This document shows positions 1 to 10,825 of a DNA stretch of 64,000 nt, piece by piece. This stretch comes from Anodontia alba. Its lineage: Eukaryota; Mollusca; Bivalvia; Lucinida; Lucinidae. Position numbers and translations under genes: made by a program. The stretch lies in NCBI GenBank assembly GCA_964016985.1, contig OZ024823.1:63942514-64006513 (forward strand). The letters are read 5' to 3'. Under the pieces are notes generated by a model. It had not been told where the DNA came from, did no database searches, and worked only from the letters and a program-made list of their open reading frames with translations. Position 1 is the first letter of the stretch; the number at the start of each line of letters is the position of its first letter.

Positions 1-1569
1 AAAACTTGTTAACACTCTACAGGTCATAGTTTTGACCCAATCTTGATGAAACTTGCTCAAAATGTTTGCCTCTATTAAATCTAGGTCAAGTTCAAAACTG
101 GGTCACCTGGGGTCAAAAACTAGGTCACCGGGCCAGATCAGCAGAAAACCTTGTTAACACTCTAGCGGTCACATTTTTGAAGCAATCATCATGAATCTTG
201 CTCAATATGTTTGTCTTGATGATTTCTAGGTCAAGTTCAAAACTGGGTCACTTGGGGTCAAAAACTAGGTCACCTGGCCAGATCAGCAGAAAACCTTGTT
301 AACACTCTAGCGGTCACATTTTTGAAGCAATCATCATGAATCTTGCTCATTATGTTTGTCTTGATGAATTCTAGGTCAAGTTCGAAACTGGGTCACCTAG
401 GGTCAAAAACTAGGTCACCTGGCCAGATCAGCAGAAACCCTTGTTAACACTCTAGCAGTCACATTTTTGAAGCATTCATCATGAATCTTGCTCAATATGT
501 TTGTCTTGATGATTTCTAGGTCAAGTTCGATACTGGGTCACTTGGGGTCAAAAACTAGGTCACCGGGCCAGATCAGCAGAAAACCTTGTTAACACTCTAG
601 CGGTCACATTTTTGAAGCAATCATCATGAATCTTGCTCATTATGTTTGTCTTGATGAATTCTAGGTCAAGTTCGAAACTGGGTCACCTAGGATCAAAAAC
701 TAGGTCACCTGGCCAGATCAGCAGAAACTCTTGTTAACACTCTAGCAGTCACATTTTTGAAGCAATCATCATGAATCTTGCTCAATATGATTGTCTTGAT
801 GATTTATAGGTCGAGTTCGAAACTGGGTCACTTGGAGTCAAAAACTAGGTCACCGGGCCAAATCAGCAGAAAAACTTGTTAACACTCTAGCAGTCACATT
901 TTTGAAGCAATAATCATGAATCTTGCTCAAAATGTTTGTCTTGATGATTTCTAGGTCAGGTTCGAAACTGGGTCACGTGGTATTAAAAACTAGGTCACCA
1001 GGCCAAACCAGCAGAAAACCTTGTTAACACTCTAGCAGTTACATTTTTGAAGCAATTATCATGAATCTTGCTCAAAATGTTTGTCTTGATGAGTTCTAGG
1101 ATATGTTTGAAACTGGGTCACTTGGGGTTAAAAACTAGGTCACCGGGCCAAATCAGCGTAAAATCTTGTTAACACTCTAGCGGTCACATTTTTGAAACAG
1201 TCATCATGAATCTTGCTCAAAATGTTTGTCTTGATAATTTCTAGGTCAAGTTCGAAACGGAACACCTGGGGTCAAAAACTAGGTCACCTGGCCAAATCAG
1301 CGTAAAATCTTGTTATCACTCTAGCAGTCACATTTTTCAAGCAATCATCATGAATCTTGCACAAAATGTTTGTCTTGATGAGTTCTAGGTCAAGTTTTAA
1401 ACTGGGTCACTTGGTATCAAAAACTAGGTCACCGGGCCAAATCAGCAGAAAACTTTGTTATAATCATTTTGAACTTTGATCAGAATGTTTGCCTTGATCA
1501 GTTCTAGATCAGGCTCTCAAAGTGCCATGTTGCTCAGGTGAGCGTTACAGGGCCATCATGGCCCTCTTG
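1..1569 (+). mobile_element. A1: Helentron-like element, family A, 3' part
   Basis: This is the right-hand part of a family A element whose head lies left of the window. The body is about ten degenerate copies of a ~145-bp unit that contains 'AACACTCTAGCGGTCACA' and several RGGTCA words. It closes with a tail in which GCTCAGGTGAGC, an inverted copy of the family head, is followed by the hairpin GGGCCAT/ATGGCCC and CTCTTG. There is no coding potential. Family A recurs at 38966-42808, 58033-59692 and 62784-64000. Assignment to Helentron/HINE-type elements is inferred from the end structure and the T|T insertion of sister copies. Confidence 0.75.
1530..1569 (+). other. Family A tail: inverted head copy plus 3' hairpin
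   Basis: GCTCAGGTGAGC is complementary to the 5' head AGCTCACCTGAGC of the family. It is followed by the stem GGGCCAT/CATGGCCC and the terminal CTCTTG, then T. Families B (near 8155-8194) and C/D (for example 9888-9914) have the same layout with a different but still paired stem. Confidence 0.75.
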
Positions 1570-2008
1570 TTTATTTTTCCTGTATATCTTGCTTAATAAT
1601 TTTATTAGACATCAGGAAAACATACCTATATAACTTTGACCCCCTTAAACCCCACTTTTATATAGCAAAACTGGGGTTTGCAGGGGTATACATTATTCTT
1701 CTTATTTCTGCTCAAAACATATATTGTGGGTACTCATTAGAACTGCCTCACTGAGGCAGTTCTAACAAGTACCCACAATCTATGTTTTGAGCAGTAATAT
1801 GAAAAATATCAGAATTTTTTATCTGAAAATTTTCATATTTTAGTGGTAGAATCTTCAGTATATTTGAATAGGCATGTTTTCGTAATGTTTTGGTGACGCT
1901 GACTTTATTTTCAAGGTCACGCCAGCGCTTTGAAACTTAAATTTTGTTAGAAAAAGGTTTTATGCTTTATGCAGGTGATATCAAATAAACGCTGCTTATT
2001 GACAATTT
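1570..2008. other. Non-coding stretch between A1 and the inverted-ended repeat
   Basis: It contains a small hairpin around 1648-1690 (ACCCC...GGGGT) and the palindrome at 1708-1794. Otherwise it is AT-rich sequence in which I see no gene. Confidence 0.5.
1708..1794. repeat. 87-bp near-perfect palindrome
   Basis: Two 43-base arms (about 40 of 43 paired) meet around a single base, starting CTGCTCAAAACAT and ending ATGTTTTGAGCAG. It carries no ORF. It is most likely a foldback/MITE-type element, because the arms run together with almost no loop, unlike a typical pre-miRNA. Confidence 0.7.
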
Positions 2009-2309
2009 TCATTATAGTAAAACATCTTTTAACAAGTAATTCTTAACCTATGGATAAGAGATTGCCCTCCTCCCTCCCAGCTTTGCTCAGTTATATTGTT
2101 TAATGCTACAAAGAAACTGAACACATGATCAAAACAGCGGGAAAGGTGACATCACCTGTATTAAAGTGACCTTCTGGATTAAGACTTGAGCTGTTTTTCT
2201 GTGGAAGGGTTAAGTATAGAAGAGAATAGCACATTATCTATAGGTTAAGTATTACTTTTAAATATTACTTGTTAAAATATGTTTTACTATAAAAACTTCA
2301 TTTTAATGA
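2009..2309. mobile_element. MITE-like repeat with inverted ends (copy 1)
   Basis: About 300 bp with terminal inverted repeats of roughly 45 bp built on TATAGTAAAACAT and TTAACCTATAGATAA. It is closely related to 34931-35219 in the same orientation, and to 17240-17440 in the opposite orientation. It directly abuts the decayed tyrosine-recombinase sequence at 2310. It could be an independent MITE or a terminal repeat of the DIRS-type elements it accompanies; the sequence does not decide. Confidence 0.55.
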
Positions 2310-2890
2310 TAATTCACACACAGTAGACAGTCTCCTTAAATAGGATGGTACACAAGAAATGCCCCAAGTCTGATATATACCGAGATTGTGATGGACATAA
2401 ATTGTATACACCCTTCATGAATCTTACCACTAAAGTGTGAGAACCATTATATGTATAGCTGAAAGAGTAGAATGTGCTGTATTAATTGTACTATAGCTGC
2501 TACCTTTCTCATATAATTCACTTAAAAAATCGAGCACAGAATTCAGATCTGTTTGAAAATGATTAATTTTCCTTCTGTCACAGAAAATCACTTCCTGACA
2601 TGGGTCGTGTATTGCTTCTTTGTGCCAGATTGCCAAGAGGCCAAGACAATGTTGGCAGCCCTTTCTGAAATGTTTTTTATAGATGACAAGCCATCAACAC
2701 AAGTTTCTTGTGAAGAGGATGAACTTTGTGTGTTCTGGGTAATTGTAGAAGGTTCTTCCCCATGGGAAGAAGATGTGGCGTATCTATCATCAGTTCCATC
2801 AGCGACAGAATCCAGCTCTGTTTGGTCTAGACTGGTTCTATCAAGATATATTCTGCTTTGTCATGTCTCAATTTGGCCAGACATCACGGT
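2310..2890 (-). pseudogene. DIRS/Ngaro-like tyrosine recombinase, N-terminal part, decayed
   Basis: Read on the minus strand, this resembles the N-terminal (core-binding) region of tyrosine recombinases from YR retroelements. The words ERAANIVLASWQSGTKKQY and, after a frameshift near 2440, VVRFMKGVYNL are typical of that family from memory. The frame is broken at least twice, the catalytic C-terminal half is absent, and the sequence stops where the inverted-ended repeat begins at 2309. It continues the same decayed element as 2891-3008, 5104-5472 and 9915-10813, so it is one retroelement relic opened by three later insertions. It is not functional. Confidence 0.7.
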
Positions 2891-3008
2891 ATCAGACTGA
2901 AACAAGAAAAAGCATAAGAATAATGGTTTGACCAGTCAAAAGAGAAAGCATCAACAATTTCAGCATCCGGATCTGGCATCCGGGAAGCATACCTGTCAAT
3001 CTGTTTGT
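2891..3008 (-). pseudogene. DIRS/Ngaro-like relic, post-RNase H segment
   Basis: On the minus strand this reads KQIDRYASRMPDPDAEIVDA, which continues directly from FASRMN on the far side of element E at 5104. It is the segment between the RNase H and recombinase domains of YR retroelements. The continuity of frame across E is the evidence for its identity. Confidence 0.65.
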
Positions 3009-5103
3009 TAGCTCACCTGGAGCTCAGGTCAGCTTATGCCATGGCCTGTTGTCTGTTGTTAGCTTTTCACATTTTCGACAGCTCCTCCAGTTGGATTGAG
3101 CTGAAACTTAGTTGGAGGCTTTGTGGCAACATGGAGATTCAGAATTACTAAAATCATTCCCTTCCAATATCCAAGATGGCCACCATGATTGAGCCGAAAC
3201 ATGATAAGAAGCATCACAGTGACATAGAGATTCAGAATTGCTAAAATCGTTTTGTTCCGATACCCAAGATATATATGGCAACGAGGACCATCTTGAATTT
3301 TTTTAAACGAGGCATCAGTGCGACATAGAGATTCAGAATTGCTAAAATGGTTCCGTTCCAATATCCAAGATGGCCCCCATGGCGGTCATCTTGAAATTCT
3401 TCAAATGTCAAATGACATCTCCCAAACCTTAAGTGGGATTGAGCCAAAACTTGATTGGAGGCATCAGAATTGCTGAAATCATTCCCTTTGGCTATCCAAG
3501 ATGGCCACTTGGCTGGCTGTCTTGAAAATCTTGAAACCACATCTGCTCTAGATTGAGCCCAAACTTGGTGGGAGGCATTGGGGCCACTTGGAGAGTTATT
3601 GCTAAAATCATTCTGTTCCAATAACTAAGATGCCCGCCATGTCGGCCACCTTGAAAATCTTCAAACGATAGCTCCTCCCAAACCGTAAGTTTGATTGAGC
3701 TGAAACTTGATGGGAGGCATCGGAGCAACATAGAGATTCAGAATTGCCAAAAATGTTACGTTCCGATATCCAAGATAGCCGCCACAGTGGCCATCTTGAA
3801 AACCTTCAAACCACATCTGCTCCCGAACAGTAAGTTGGATTGAGCCCAAACGTGGTAGGAGGCATTGTGGTGATATGGAGATTTAGAATTGCTAAATTTG
3901 TTTTGTTCCAATATCCAGGATGGCTGCCATGGTGGCCAGCTTGAAAACCTTGAAACGCCATCTGCTTCCGAACGATGTCAGATTAAGCTGAAACTTTGTG
4001 GGAGGCATTGGGGAGACATGGAGATTCAGAATTGCTAAATTTGTTCCATTTCAACACACAAGATGGCTGCCATGGGGGCCATCTTGAAGTCTTCAAACAA
4101 CATCTCCTCCCAAACTGTAATGCGGATTGAGCCCAAACTTGATGGGAGGCATCGGAGTGATATAGAGATTCAGAATTGCTAAAATCGTTCTGTTCCAATA
4201 TATCAGATGGCCCCAAGGCGGCCATCTTGAAATCTTCAAACCTCATCTGCTCCAGAATGGTAAGTCAGATTGAGCCAAAACTTGGTGGGAGGCATTGGGG
4301 CGACATGGAGATTCAGAATTGCTAAAACCATTTTGTTATGATATCCACGATGGCCGCCACAGCAGCCATCTTCAAGGTCTTCAATTGTTAGCGCACTTGG
4401 AGCTTTGCTCCAGGCCAGCTTATGCTGTGGTCTGTTGACCATGGTCTTTCCCTCATCCGTATGTCCATCAGTAACTTTTCACATTTTCGACATCTCCATC
4501 AGAATGGTATCCATGATGGCCGGCACGGCTACCATCTTGAAAGTCTTCAATTGTTATCTGCTCCCGAACCGTAAGTTGAATGGAGCAGAAACTTGGTGGA
4601 AGGCATCAGGGCTGCTAGGAGATTTAGAATTGCTAAAATGGTTCCGTTCAGATATCCAAGATGGCCAGCATGGCAGCCATCTTGGCCATCTTGAAAATCT
4701 TCAAATCACATCTGCTCCCAAACGGTAAGTCTGATTGAGCTTAAACTTGATGGGAGGCTTTGGGGTGTTAATGGAAATTCAGTATTGCTTAATTCGTTCT
4801 GTTCCAATATCCAAGATGGCCACCATCTTGAAATTCTTCAAACTACATCTCCTCCCACACATTAAGTCAGATTGAGCTGAAACTTGACGGGAGGCATCGG
4901 GGTGACATGGAGATTCGGAATTGCTAAATAGTTCAGTTCCAATATCCAAGATGGCAGCCATGGTAGCAGTCTTGAAACGCTTCAAACATATCAGATTCTT
5001 GATTGCTAAAGGCAATCTGATATGATGCCAAGATGGCACAATGTAGCATATCATGATCAGCCTAATCCAGCTGAGCCATTTCTAGCCCACTTGGGCCTCT
5101 AGT
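3009..5103 (+). mobile_element. E1: Helentron-like element, family E
   Basis: The head TAGCTCACCTGGAGCTCAGGTCAGCT folds on itself (ACCTG/CAGGT arms). The body has about a dozen ~145-bp degenerate units with 'GGGAGGCATCGGGGCGACAT' and AAGATGGC words. The tail has the stem GCCCA/TGGGC followed by CTCTAG. A second, slightly different head lies at 4388, so this is either two units back to back or one nested in the other. It interrupts the decayed DIRS-like reading frame precisely between two Ts with no target duplication. No protein is encoded; long minus-strand frames are repeat shadows. Confidence 0.75.
4388..4450 (+). other. Internal second head of family E
   Basis: TTAGCGCACTTGGAGC followed by TTTGCTCCAGG repeats the hairpin head design of position 3009 in the middle of the E array. 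It suggests a head-duplicated or nested composite. Confidence 0.55.
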
Positions 5104-5472
5104 TCATCCTAGAAGCAAACATGTCAATATCTGGCTTTCCCCACATACTGAAACCTTAGCTACAAGGTCTTCAGTTAATTTCCATTCAGTACTTTCCTTA
5201 AAATTCCTTGATTCATAATCTGCATAATTACTACAGCCAGGATTAAAAGCTGCAGAAAGCCAAATATTTCTATCTATACACCACTGCAAAATTTGGTTTG
5301 TCAATCTGTTACATTCTGATGATTTTACACAGATACATCACCCCCCCACCCCCCACCCCTTTCTGGCATAGAATTATCTGTTTTGACCTGAACATGAGAG
5401 CTCATGTACCTTTTCTGCAGAAGGATTTTAAGCCTTGAAATATGACCACAAGCTCTATATAGTTTATGTTTT
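5104..5472 (-). pseudogene. DIRS/Ngaro-like relic, RNase H domain, C-terminal part
   Basis: On the minus strand this gives HVQVKTDNS (a catalytic-Asp region of RNase H), then CNRLTNQILQWCIDRNIWLS, then DMFASRMN. This matches the RNase H to spacer region of DIRS/Ngaro elements as I know it. There are frameshifts near 5130 and a poly-G/C tract at 5341-5360 that breaks the frame. It is flanked on the left by E1 and on the right by B1+C1. The preceding domain half resumes at 9915. Confidence 0.65.
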
Positions 5473-8194
5473 TAGCTCACCTATTATGATCACCCACCGA
5501 CCGTCGTCGTCGTCTGTCTGTCCGTCTGTCCGTTCACAATCTTTAAACAACATCTCCTCCTAAACCACTGATTGGAATTTGACCAAACTGCACAGGAATG
5601 ATCCTTGGTTGGTCCTCTTTCAAAGTTGTTCAAATGGTTCCGGTCCATTGCATATCTAGGTCACAGGAGCTAAAAATAGATCTTTTAACTAAAAACTTAA
5701 AAAATCTTCTTGTCAGAAACCACTGGACCGATTTCAATATAATTTTGCAGAAATGTTTCTTTGGTCATCCTCTACCAAGATTGTTCAAGCCATTTGGATT
5801 CGTCAAAAAACATGGCCGCCAGGGGGCAGGGCTTATTTTCCCTATATATCTATTTAGAAAACTTAAAAAATCTTCTTGTCAGAAACCACTGGACCGATTT
5901 CAATATAATTTTGCAGAAATGTTCCTTTGGTCATTCTCTACGAAGATTGTTCAAGCCATTTGGATTCGTCAAAAAACATGGCCTCCAGGGGCCGTGGCTT
6001 ATTTTCCGTATATTATCTATATAGAAAACTTTAAAAATCTTCTTGTCAGAAACCACTGGACCGATTTCCATATTGTTTTGCAGAAATGTTCCTTTGGTGA
6101 TCCTCTACCAAGATTGTTCAAGCCATTTGGATTCGTCAAAAAACATGGCCGCCAGGGGGCGGGGCTTATTTTCCCTATATATCTATATAGAAAACTTAAA
6201 AAATCTTCTTGTCAGAAACCACTGGACCGATTTCAATATAATTTTGCAGAAATGTTCCTTTGGTGATCCTCTACCAAGATTGTTCAAGCCATTTGGATTC
6301 GTCAAAAAACATGGCCGCCAGGGGGCTGGGCTTATTTTCCCTATATATCTTTATAGAAAACTTCAAAAATCTTCTTGTCAGAAACCACTGGACCGATTTC
6401 CATATAATTTTACAGAAATGTTCCTTTGCTGATCCTCTACCAAGATTATTCAAGCCATTTGGATTCGTCAAACAACATGGCCTCCAGGGGGCGGGGCTTA
6501 TTTTCCCTATATATCTATATAGAAAACTTCAAAAATCGTCTTGTCAGAAATCACCGGATAGATTTCATTATAACTTGGCAAAAATGTTTCCTTGGTGACC
6601 CTTTATCAAGATTGTTCAAGTAATCCTGATTCGTCAAAAAACATGGCCGCTAGGTGGTGGAGCTTATTTTCCCTATATATCTATATAGAAAACTTGAAAA
6701 AATCTTCTTGTCAGAAACCACTGGACCGATTTCAATATAACTTGGCAGAAATGTTTCCTTGGTGACCCTTTAACAAGATTGTTCAAGCCGTCATGATTTG
6801 TCAAAAAACATGGCTGCTAGGGGTGCGGGGCTTATTTTCCCTATATATCTATATAGAAAGCTTGAAAAAATCTTGTCAGAAACCGCTTTCAATATAACTT
6901 GGCAGAAACGTTTCCTTGGTGACCCTTTACCAAGATTCTTCAAGCTGTTATGATTTGTCAAAAAACACAGCTGTTAGGGGCGGGACTTATTTTCCCTAAA
7001 TATCTATATAGAAAACTTTAATGATCTTCTTGTCAGAAACCACTGGACTGAATTCAATATAACATTGCAGAAATGTTTCTTATGTAACCCTCTATCAAGG
7101 TTGTTCAAGCCGTCATAATTTGTCAAAAAACATGCCCGCCAGGGGGCGGGGCTTATTTTCCCTATATATCTTTATATATCTTTATAGAAAACTTGAAAAA
7201 TCTTCTTGTCAGAAACCACAGGACCGATTTCATTATAACTTGGCAAAAATGTTTCCTTGATTGTTCAAGTAATCGTGATTTGTCAAAAAACATGGCTGCT
7301 AGCGGGTGGGGCTTATTTTCCCTATAGATCTAAATAGAAAACTTTAAAAATCTTCTTGTCAGAAACCAATGGACCGATTTCAATATAACTTGGCAGGAAT
7401 GTTCCATTGGTTACCCTCTACCAAGTTTGTTCAAGCTGTCATGATGTGTCAAAAAACATGGCCGCTAGGGGGCAGGGCTTATTTTCCCTATAAATCTATA
7501 TAAAAAACTTTAAAAATGTTCTCGTAAGAAACCATTGGACCGAGTTCAGTGTAACTTGGCAGGAATGTTGCTTTGGTGACCTTCTACCAAGATTGTTCAA
7601 GCCTTCATGATACGTCAAAAAACATGGCCCCCAGGGGGCGGGGCTTATTTTCCGTATATATCTGTATAGAAAACTTTAAAATTCTTCTTGTCAAATACCT
7701 CCCGACTGATTTCAATAATGCTTTGGTGACCCTCTACCAAGAATGTTCAAGCAATCCTGATTTGTCAAAAAACATGGCTGCTAGGGGATGGGGCTTATTT
7801 TCCCTATAGATCTAAATAGTAAACTTTACAAATCTTGTCAGAAATCACTGAGCCGATTTCAATTAACGTGGCAGGAATGTTCCTTTGGTTACCCTCTACC
7901 AAGTTTGTTCAAGCTGTTATGATTCGTCAGAAAAAAAAAAAATGGCCATTAGGGAGTAGGGCTTTATAGCGATATAAAACACTTTAAAAATCTTTTTGTC
8001 AGAAACCACTGGACCAATTTCAATATAACTTGGCAGAAATGTTCCTTTGGTGACCCTCTTTCAAGATTTAATCAAGTCGTCATTATGTGTTAAAAAGAAA
8101 AAACATGGCTGCTTGGGTGGGGGGTGGGGTGGGGGGGGGTAGGGGCGGGGTGTGGTGCTCAGGTGAGCGATATAGGACCATCATGGTCCTCTTG
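5473..8194 (+). mobile_element. B1: Helentron-like element, family B
   Basis: The head TAGCTCACCTATTATGATCACCC lacks the inner hairpin arm seen in B2 (48653), which looks like a deletion. It is followed by GTCGTC/GTCC runs. The body is ~16 tandem units of about 166 bp, each with 'GAAACCACTGGACCGATTTC' and a segment ATGGCCGCCAGGGGGCGGGG. The tail is GCTCAGGTGAGCG, the stem AGGACCAT/ATGGTCCT and CTTG at 8194. It sits immediately left of C1, the two sharing a single TT junction. It lies inside the RNase H region of the minus-strand DIRS-like relic. Overlapping reading frames such as those at 5598-6623 are repeat shadows, not proteins. Confidence 0.8.
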
Positions 8195-8195
8195 T

Positions 8196-9914
8196 TAGCT
8201 CACCTGAGCACGAAGTGCTCATGGTGAGCTATTGTGGTCAGTCAATGTCCGTCGTCCATCGTCCGTCGTCCGTCGTGCGGCGTCAACAATTGCTTTAAAA
8301 GCCTACTCCTCCTACACCCCTGGGCCAATTGACTTGATACTTGGTAGGAAGCATCGGGGTGACTTGTAGATCAAAAATAGCTAAAATCGTTCCGATCGGA
8401 AATCCAAGATGGCCGCCATGGCCGCCATCTTGAAAATCTATTTTTCGCTTCTTCTCCTGAACCGAAAGGCCAGTTGACTCCAAACTTGCTAGGAAGCATC
8501 AGGGTGACTTGTAGATCAAAAATAGCTAAAATCGTGCCGATCGGAAATCCAAGATGGCCGCCATGGCAGCCATCTTGAAAATCTATTTTTCGCTTCTTCT
8601 CCTGAACCGAAAGGCCAATTGACTCCAAACTTGCTAGGAAGCATCAGGGTGACTTGTAGATCAAAAGTAGCTAAAATCGTGCCGAATGGAAATCCAAGAT
8701 GGCCGCCATGGCGGCCATCTTGAAAATCTATTTTTTGCTTCTTCTCCTGAACCGAAAGGCCAATTGACTCCAAACTTGCTAGGAAGCATCAGGATTACTT
8801 GTAGATCAAAAATAGCTAAAATCGTGCCGATCGGAAATCCAAGATGGCCGCCATGGCCGCCATCTTGAAAATCTATTTTTCGCTTAAACTCCTAAACCCA
8901 AAAGCCAATTGACCCCAAACTTGGTAGGAGGCATTGGGGTGACTTATAGATCAAAAATAGCAAAAATTGTGCCTATCAGAATTCCAAGATGGCTGCCATG
9001 GCAGCCATCTTGAAAATCTATTTTTCGCTTCTTCTCCTGAACCGAAAGGCCAGTTGACTCCAAACTTCGTAGGAAGCATCGGGGTGACTTGTAGATAAAA
9101 AATAGCTAAAATCATGCCGATCGTAAAACCAGGATGGGCGCCATGGCAGCCATCTTAAAAATCTATTTTTCGCTGATTCTCCTGAACCGAAAGGCCAGTT
9201 GACTCCACACTTGGTAGGAAGCATTTGGGTGACTTGTAGATCAAAAATAGCTAAAATCATGCCGATCATAAATCCAAGATGGCCGCCATGGCATCTATCT
9301 TGAAAATCTATTTTTCGCTTCTTCTCCTAAACCCAAAAGTCACTTGATTCGAAACTTAGTAGGAAGCATCAGGTTGACTTGTAGGTCAAATGTAGCTAAA
9401 ATTGTTCTGATCAGAAATCCCAGATGGCCACCATGGCCGCCATCTTGAAAGTCTATATTTAGCTTCTTCTCCTGCACCGAAAGGCCAATTGACTCCAAAC
9501 ATCGTAGGAGACATTGGGGTGACTTGTAGATCAAAAATAGCTAAAATTGTGCCAATCGGATATCCAAGATGGCCGCCATGGCAGCCATCTTGAAAATCTA
9601 TTTTTCGCCTCTTCTCCTGAACTGAAAGGCCAGTTGACTTGAAACTTGGTAGGAAGCATTGGGGTGACTCGTAGATCAAAAATAGCTAAAATCGTGCCGA
9701 TTGTAATTCCAAGCTGGCTGCTATTTAGAGTTTGTTCAAATGATCACCCTCAATTGACTGGCATGCCATATATCTTCTTCAAAATAAAGAACTGCTGAAA
9801 TGATGATCTTTTCATTAGTTGCGATGACAGGATTGGAAAAATGTTGCATAACATCTGCATATCTGCAGTGACTGTGTCACTCAGGTGAGTGACCCGTGGC
9901 CCGTGGGCCTCTTG
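8196..9914 (+). mobile_element. C1: Helentron-like element, family C, complete
   Basis: The head hairpin is AGCTCACC-TGAGCA/TGCTCA-GGTGAGCT with loop CGAAG, followed by GTCCGTCGTC. The body has ~10 units of 145 bp ('CTTCTCCTGAACCGAAAGGC', 'GTGACTTGTAGATCAAAAAT'), each holding a palindrome of AAGATGGCC and its complement. A ~190-bp unique tail ends CTCAGGTGAGTG, the stem GGCCC/GGGCC and CTCTTG. It is a full-length representative of the family, with sister copies at 17703, 36862 and 41463. Confidence 0.8.
8197..8232 (+). other. Family C 5' head hairpin
   Basis: AGCTCACCTGAGCA pairs with TGCTCATGGTGAGCT across the loop CGAAG. In families A, B and D the inner stem is GAGC/GCTC, GAGCC/GGCTC and GAGC/GCTC, so stem changes are compensated. 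Confidence 0.75.
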
Positions 9915-10105
9915 TTTTTTTATTCTTTAGGAGTCTATATCCCTCCTATTTTCTGAAGACCACAATGAGCACCCCAGCGTAACAAACTAGCATTTGTAAT
10001 GATATGTTTATGTGGATATCCATGGGAAATTTTTCTTTTCTGATTTTTTTAAATTAAAAAAAAATTAATTCTTGTTTCATTACATCAGAAACAGGCATGA
10101 AAGCA
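9915..10105 (-). pseudogene. DIRS/Ngaro-like relic, RNase H N-terminal part
   Basis: On the minus strand the segment reads NASLLRWGAHCGLQKIGGI and then TPKE just before the C1 boundary at 9914. This is the start of the RNase H domain of YR retroelements ('DAS..GWGA...GG.W'), with a stop in place of the usual Trp. Its continuation lies beyond C1 and B1 at 5472. Confidence 0.6.
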
Positions 10106-10813
10106 TCAAAATTTTAGAACAGACTTTTCATTATGTATAATAAAATCTACACCAGTCATAACTGATACAGTGTCCTCAATTTTACATTTACATTCTACCT
10201 CAGAGTCTGCTACGAGTGAAGAATCATCAATGTAGCCAGAGTTTGTGTGGCCCATTTGTCTCAGTTTTGCATAGATTGGTTTTGTTAGTTTTGTGAAATA
10301 TCTTGGAGCACAGGCAAGACCATTTGGCAGGCAGGAAAGTTTGAAGATCTTATCTTTCCAAATGAAACACAAAATTTTTCTTTGAGTAATGTCTATAGGA
10401 AAGGAATAGTATGCATGTCTTTGATCAACAACTGCCATAAAACAGTTTGATTTTATCAACTTTTAAAGCAGATTCAAGTGTATCTAACTTAAAATGTTAA
10501 TATATTTATTTAGTTCTTTCAAATTTAAAATCTTGTGATACTTTCCATATTTTTTTGGTTGAGTGAAAATTGGAGAAATAAACTGTCCTTTAACATAGGG
10601 AACTTCAGATATTACCTTCATATAAGTAAATTTTTGGATTTCATTTTCAATAATTTGTTCCTCATGTACATTAAATTTTTGGAATGGTATTCCATCTTGA
10701 TTTGAGACCTCAGACTCAAATTCTATGCGACTGTGAATGGTAATATCTAAAACATTTATGTCTGATGTTAAATTTCTCCAATTTTGTTCAGTTTTGTAGC
10801 CTACCTGCTTCAA
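10106..10813 (-). pseudogene. DIRS/Ngaro-like reverse transcriptase relic
   Basis: Two minus-strand frames (10813-10484 and 10459-10106) together cover RT palm motifs. FISPIFTQPKK and ILNLKELNKYI come first, then AVVDQRHAYYSFPI (first catalytic Asp), LPNGLACAPRYFTKL and GYIDDS (the YxDD box). A frameshift or gap lies near 10460-10484, and the gag and 5' end are missing. The motif pattern is that of DIRS/Ngaro RT rather than LINE or LTR RT. It is the upstream part of the minus-strand relic ending at 2310. Confidence 0.75.
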
Positions 10814-10825
10814 AACATACTTGTC

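Noticed and set aside
1..1500. CRISPR-like array
   Set aside because: Units are ~145 bp, continuous and degenerate with no spacers; eukaryotic context and transposon ends explain them.
2553..2900. Plus-strand 115-codon open frame
   Set aside because: The minus strand of the same region reads as tyrosine recombinase, so the plus frame is its shadow.
5598..6623. Overlapping open frames of 60-220 codons in the B1 array (and at 48816-50489, 56753-57372)
   Set aside because: They follow the 166-bp repeat, occur in several frames at once and have no start/stop logic; they are shadows of tandem repeats.
8295..9679. Similar 60-145-codon minus-strand frames in C elements (also 17802-19169, 36940-38179)
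   Set aside because: The same peptide recurs every 145 bp because the repeat length and frame coincide; there is no promoter or initiation context, and frames break wherever a unit has an indel.
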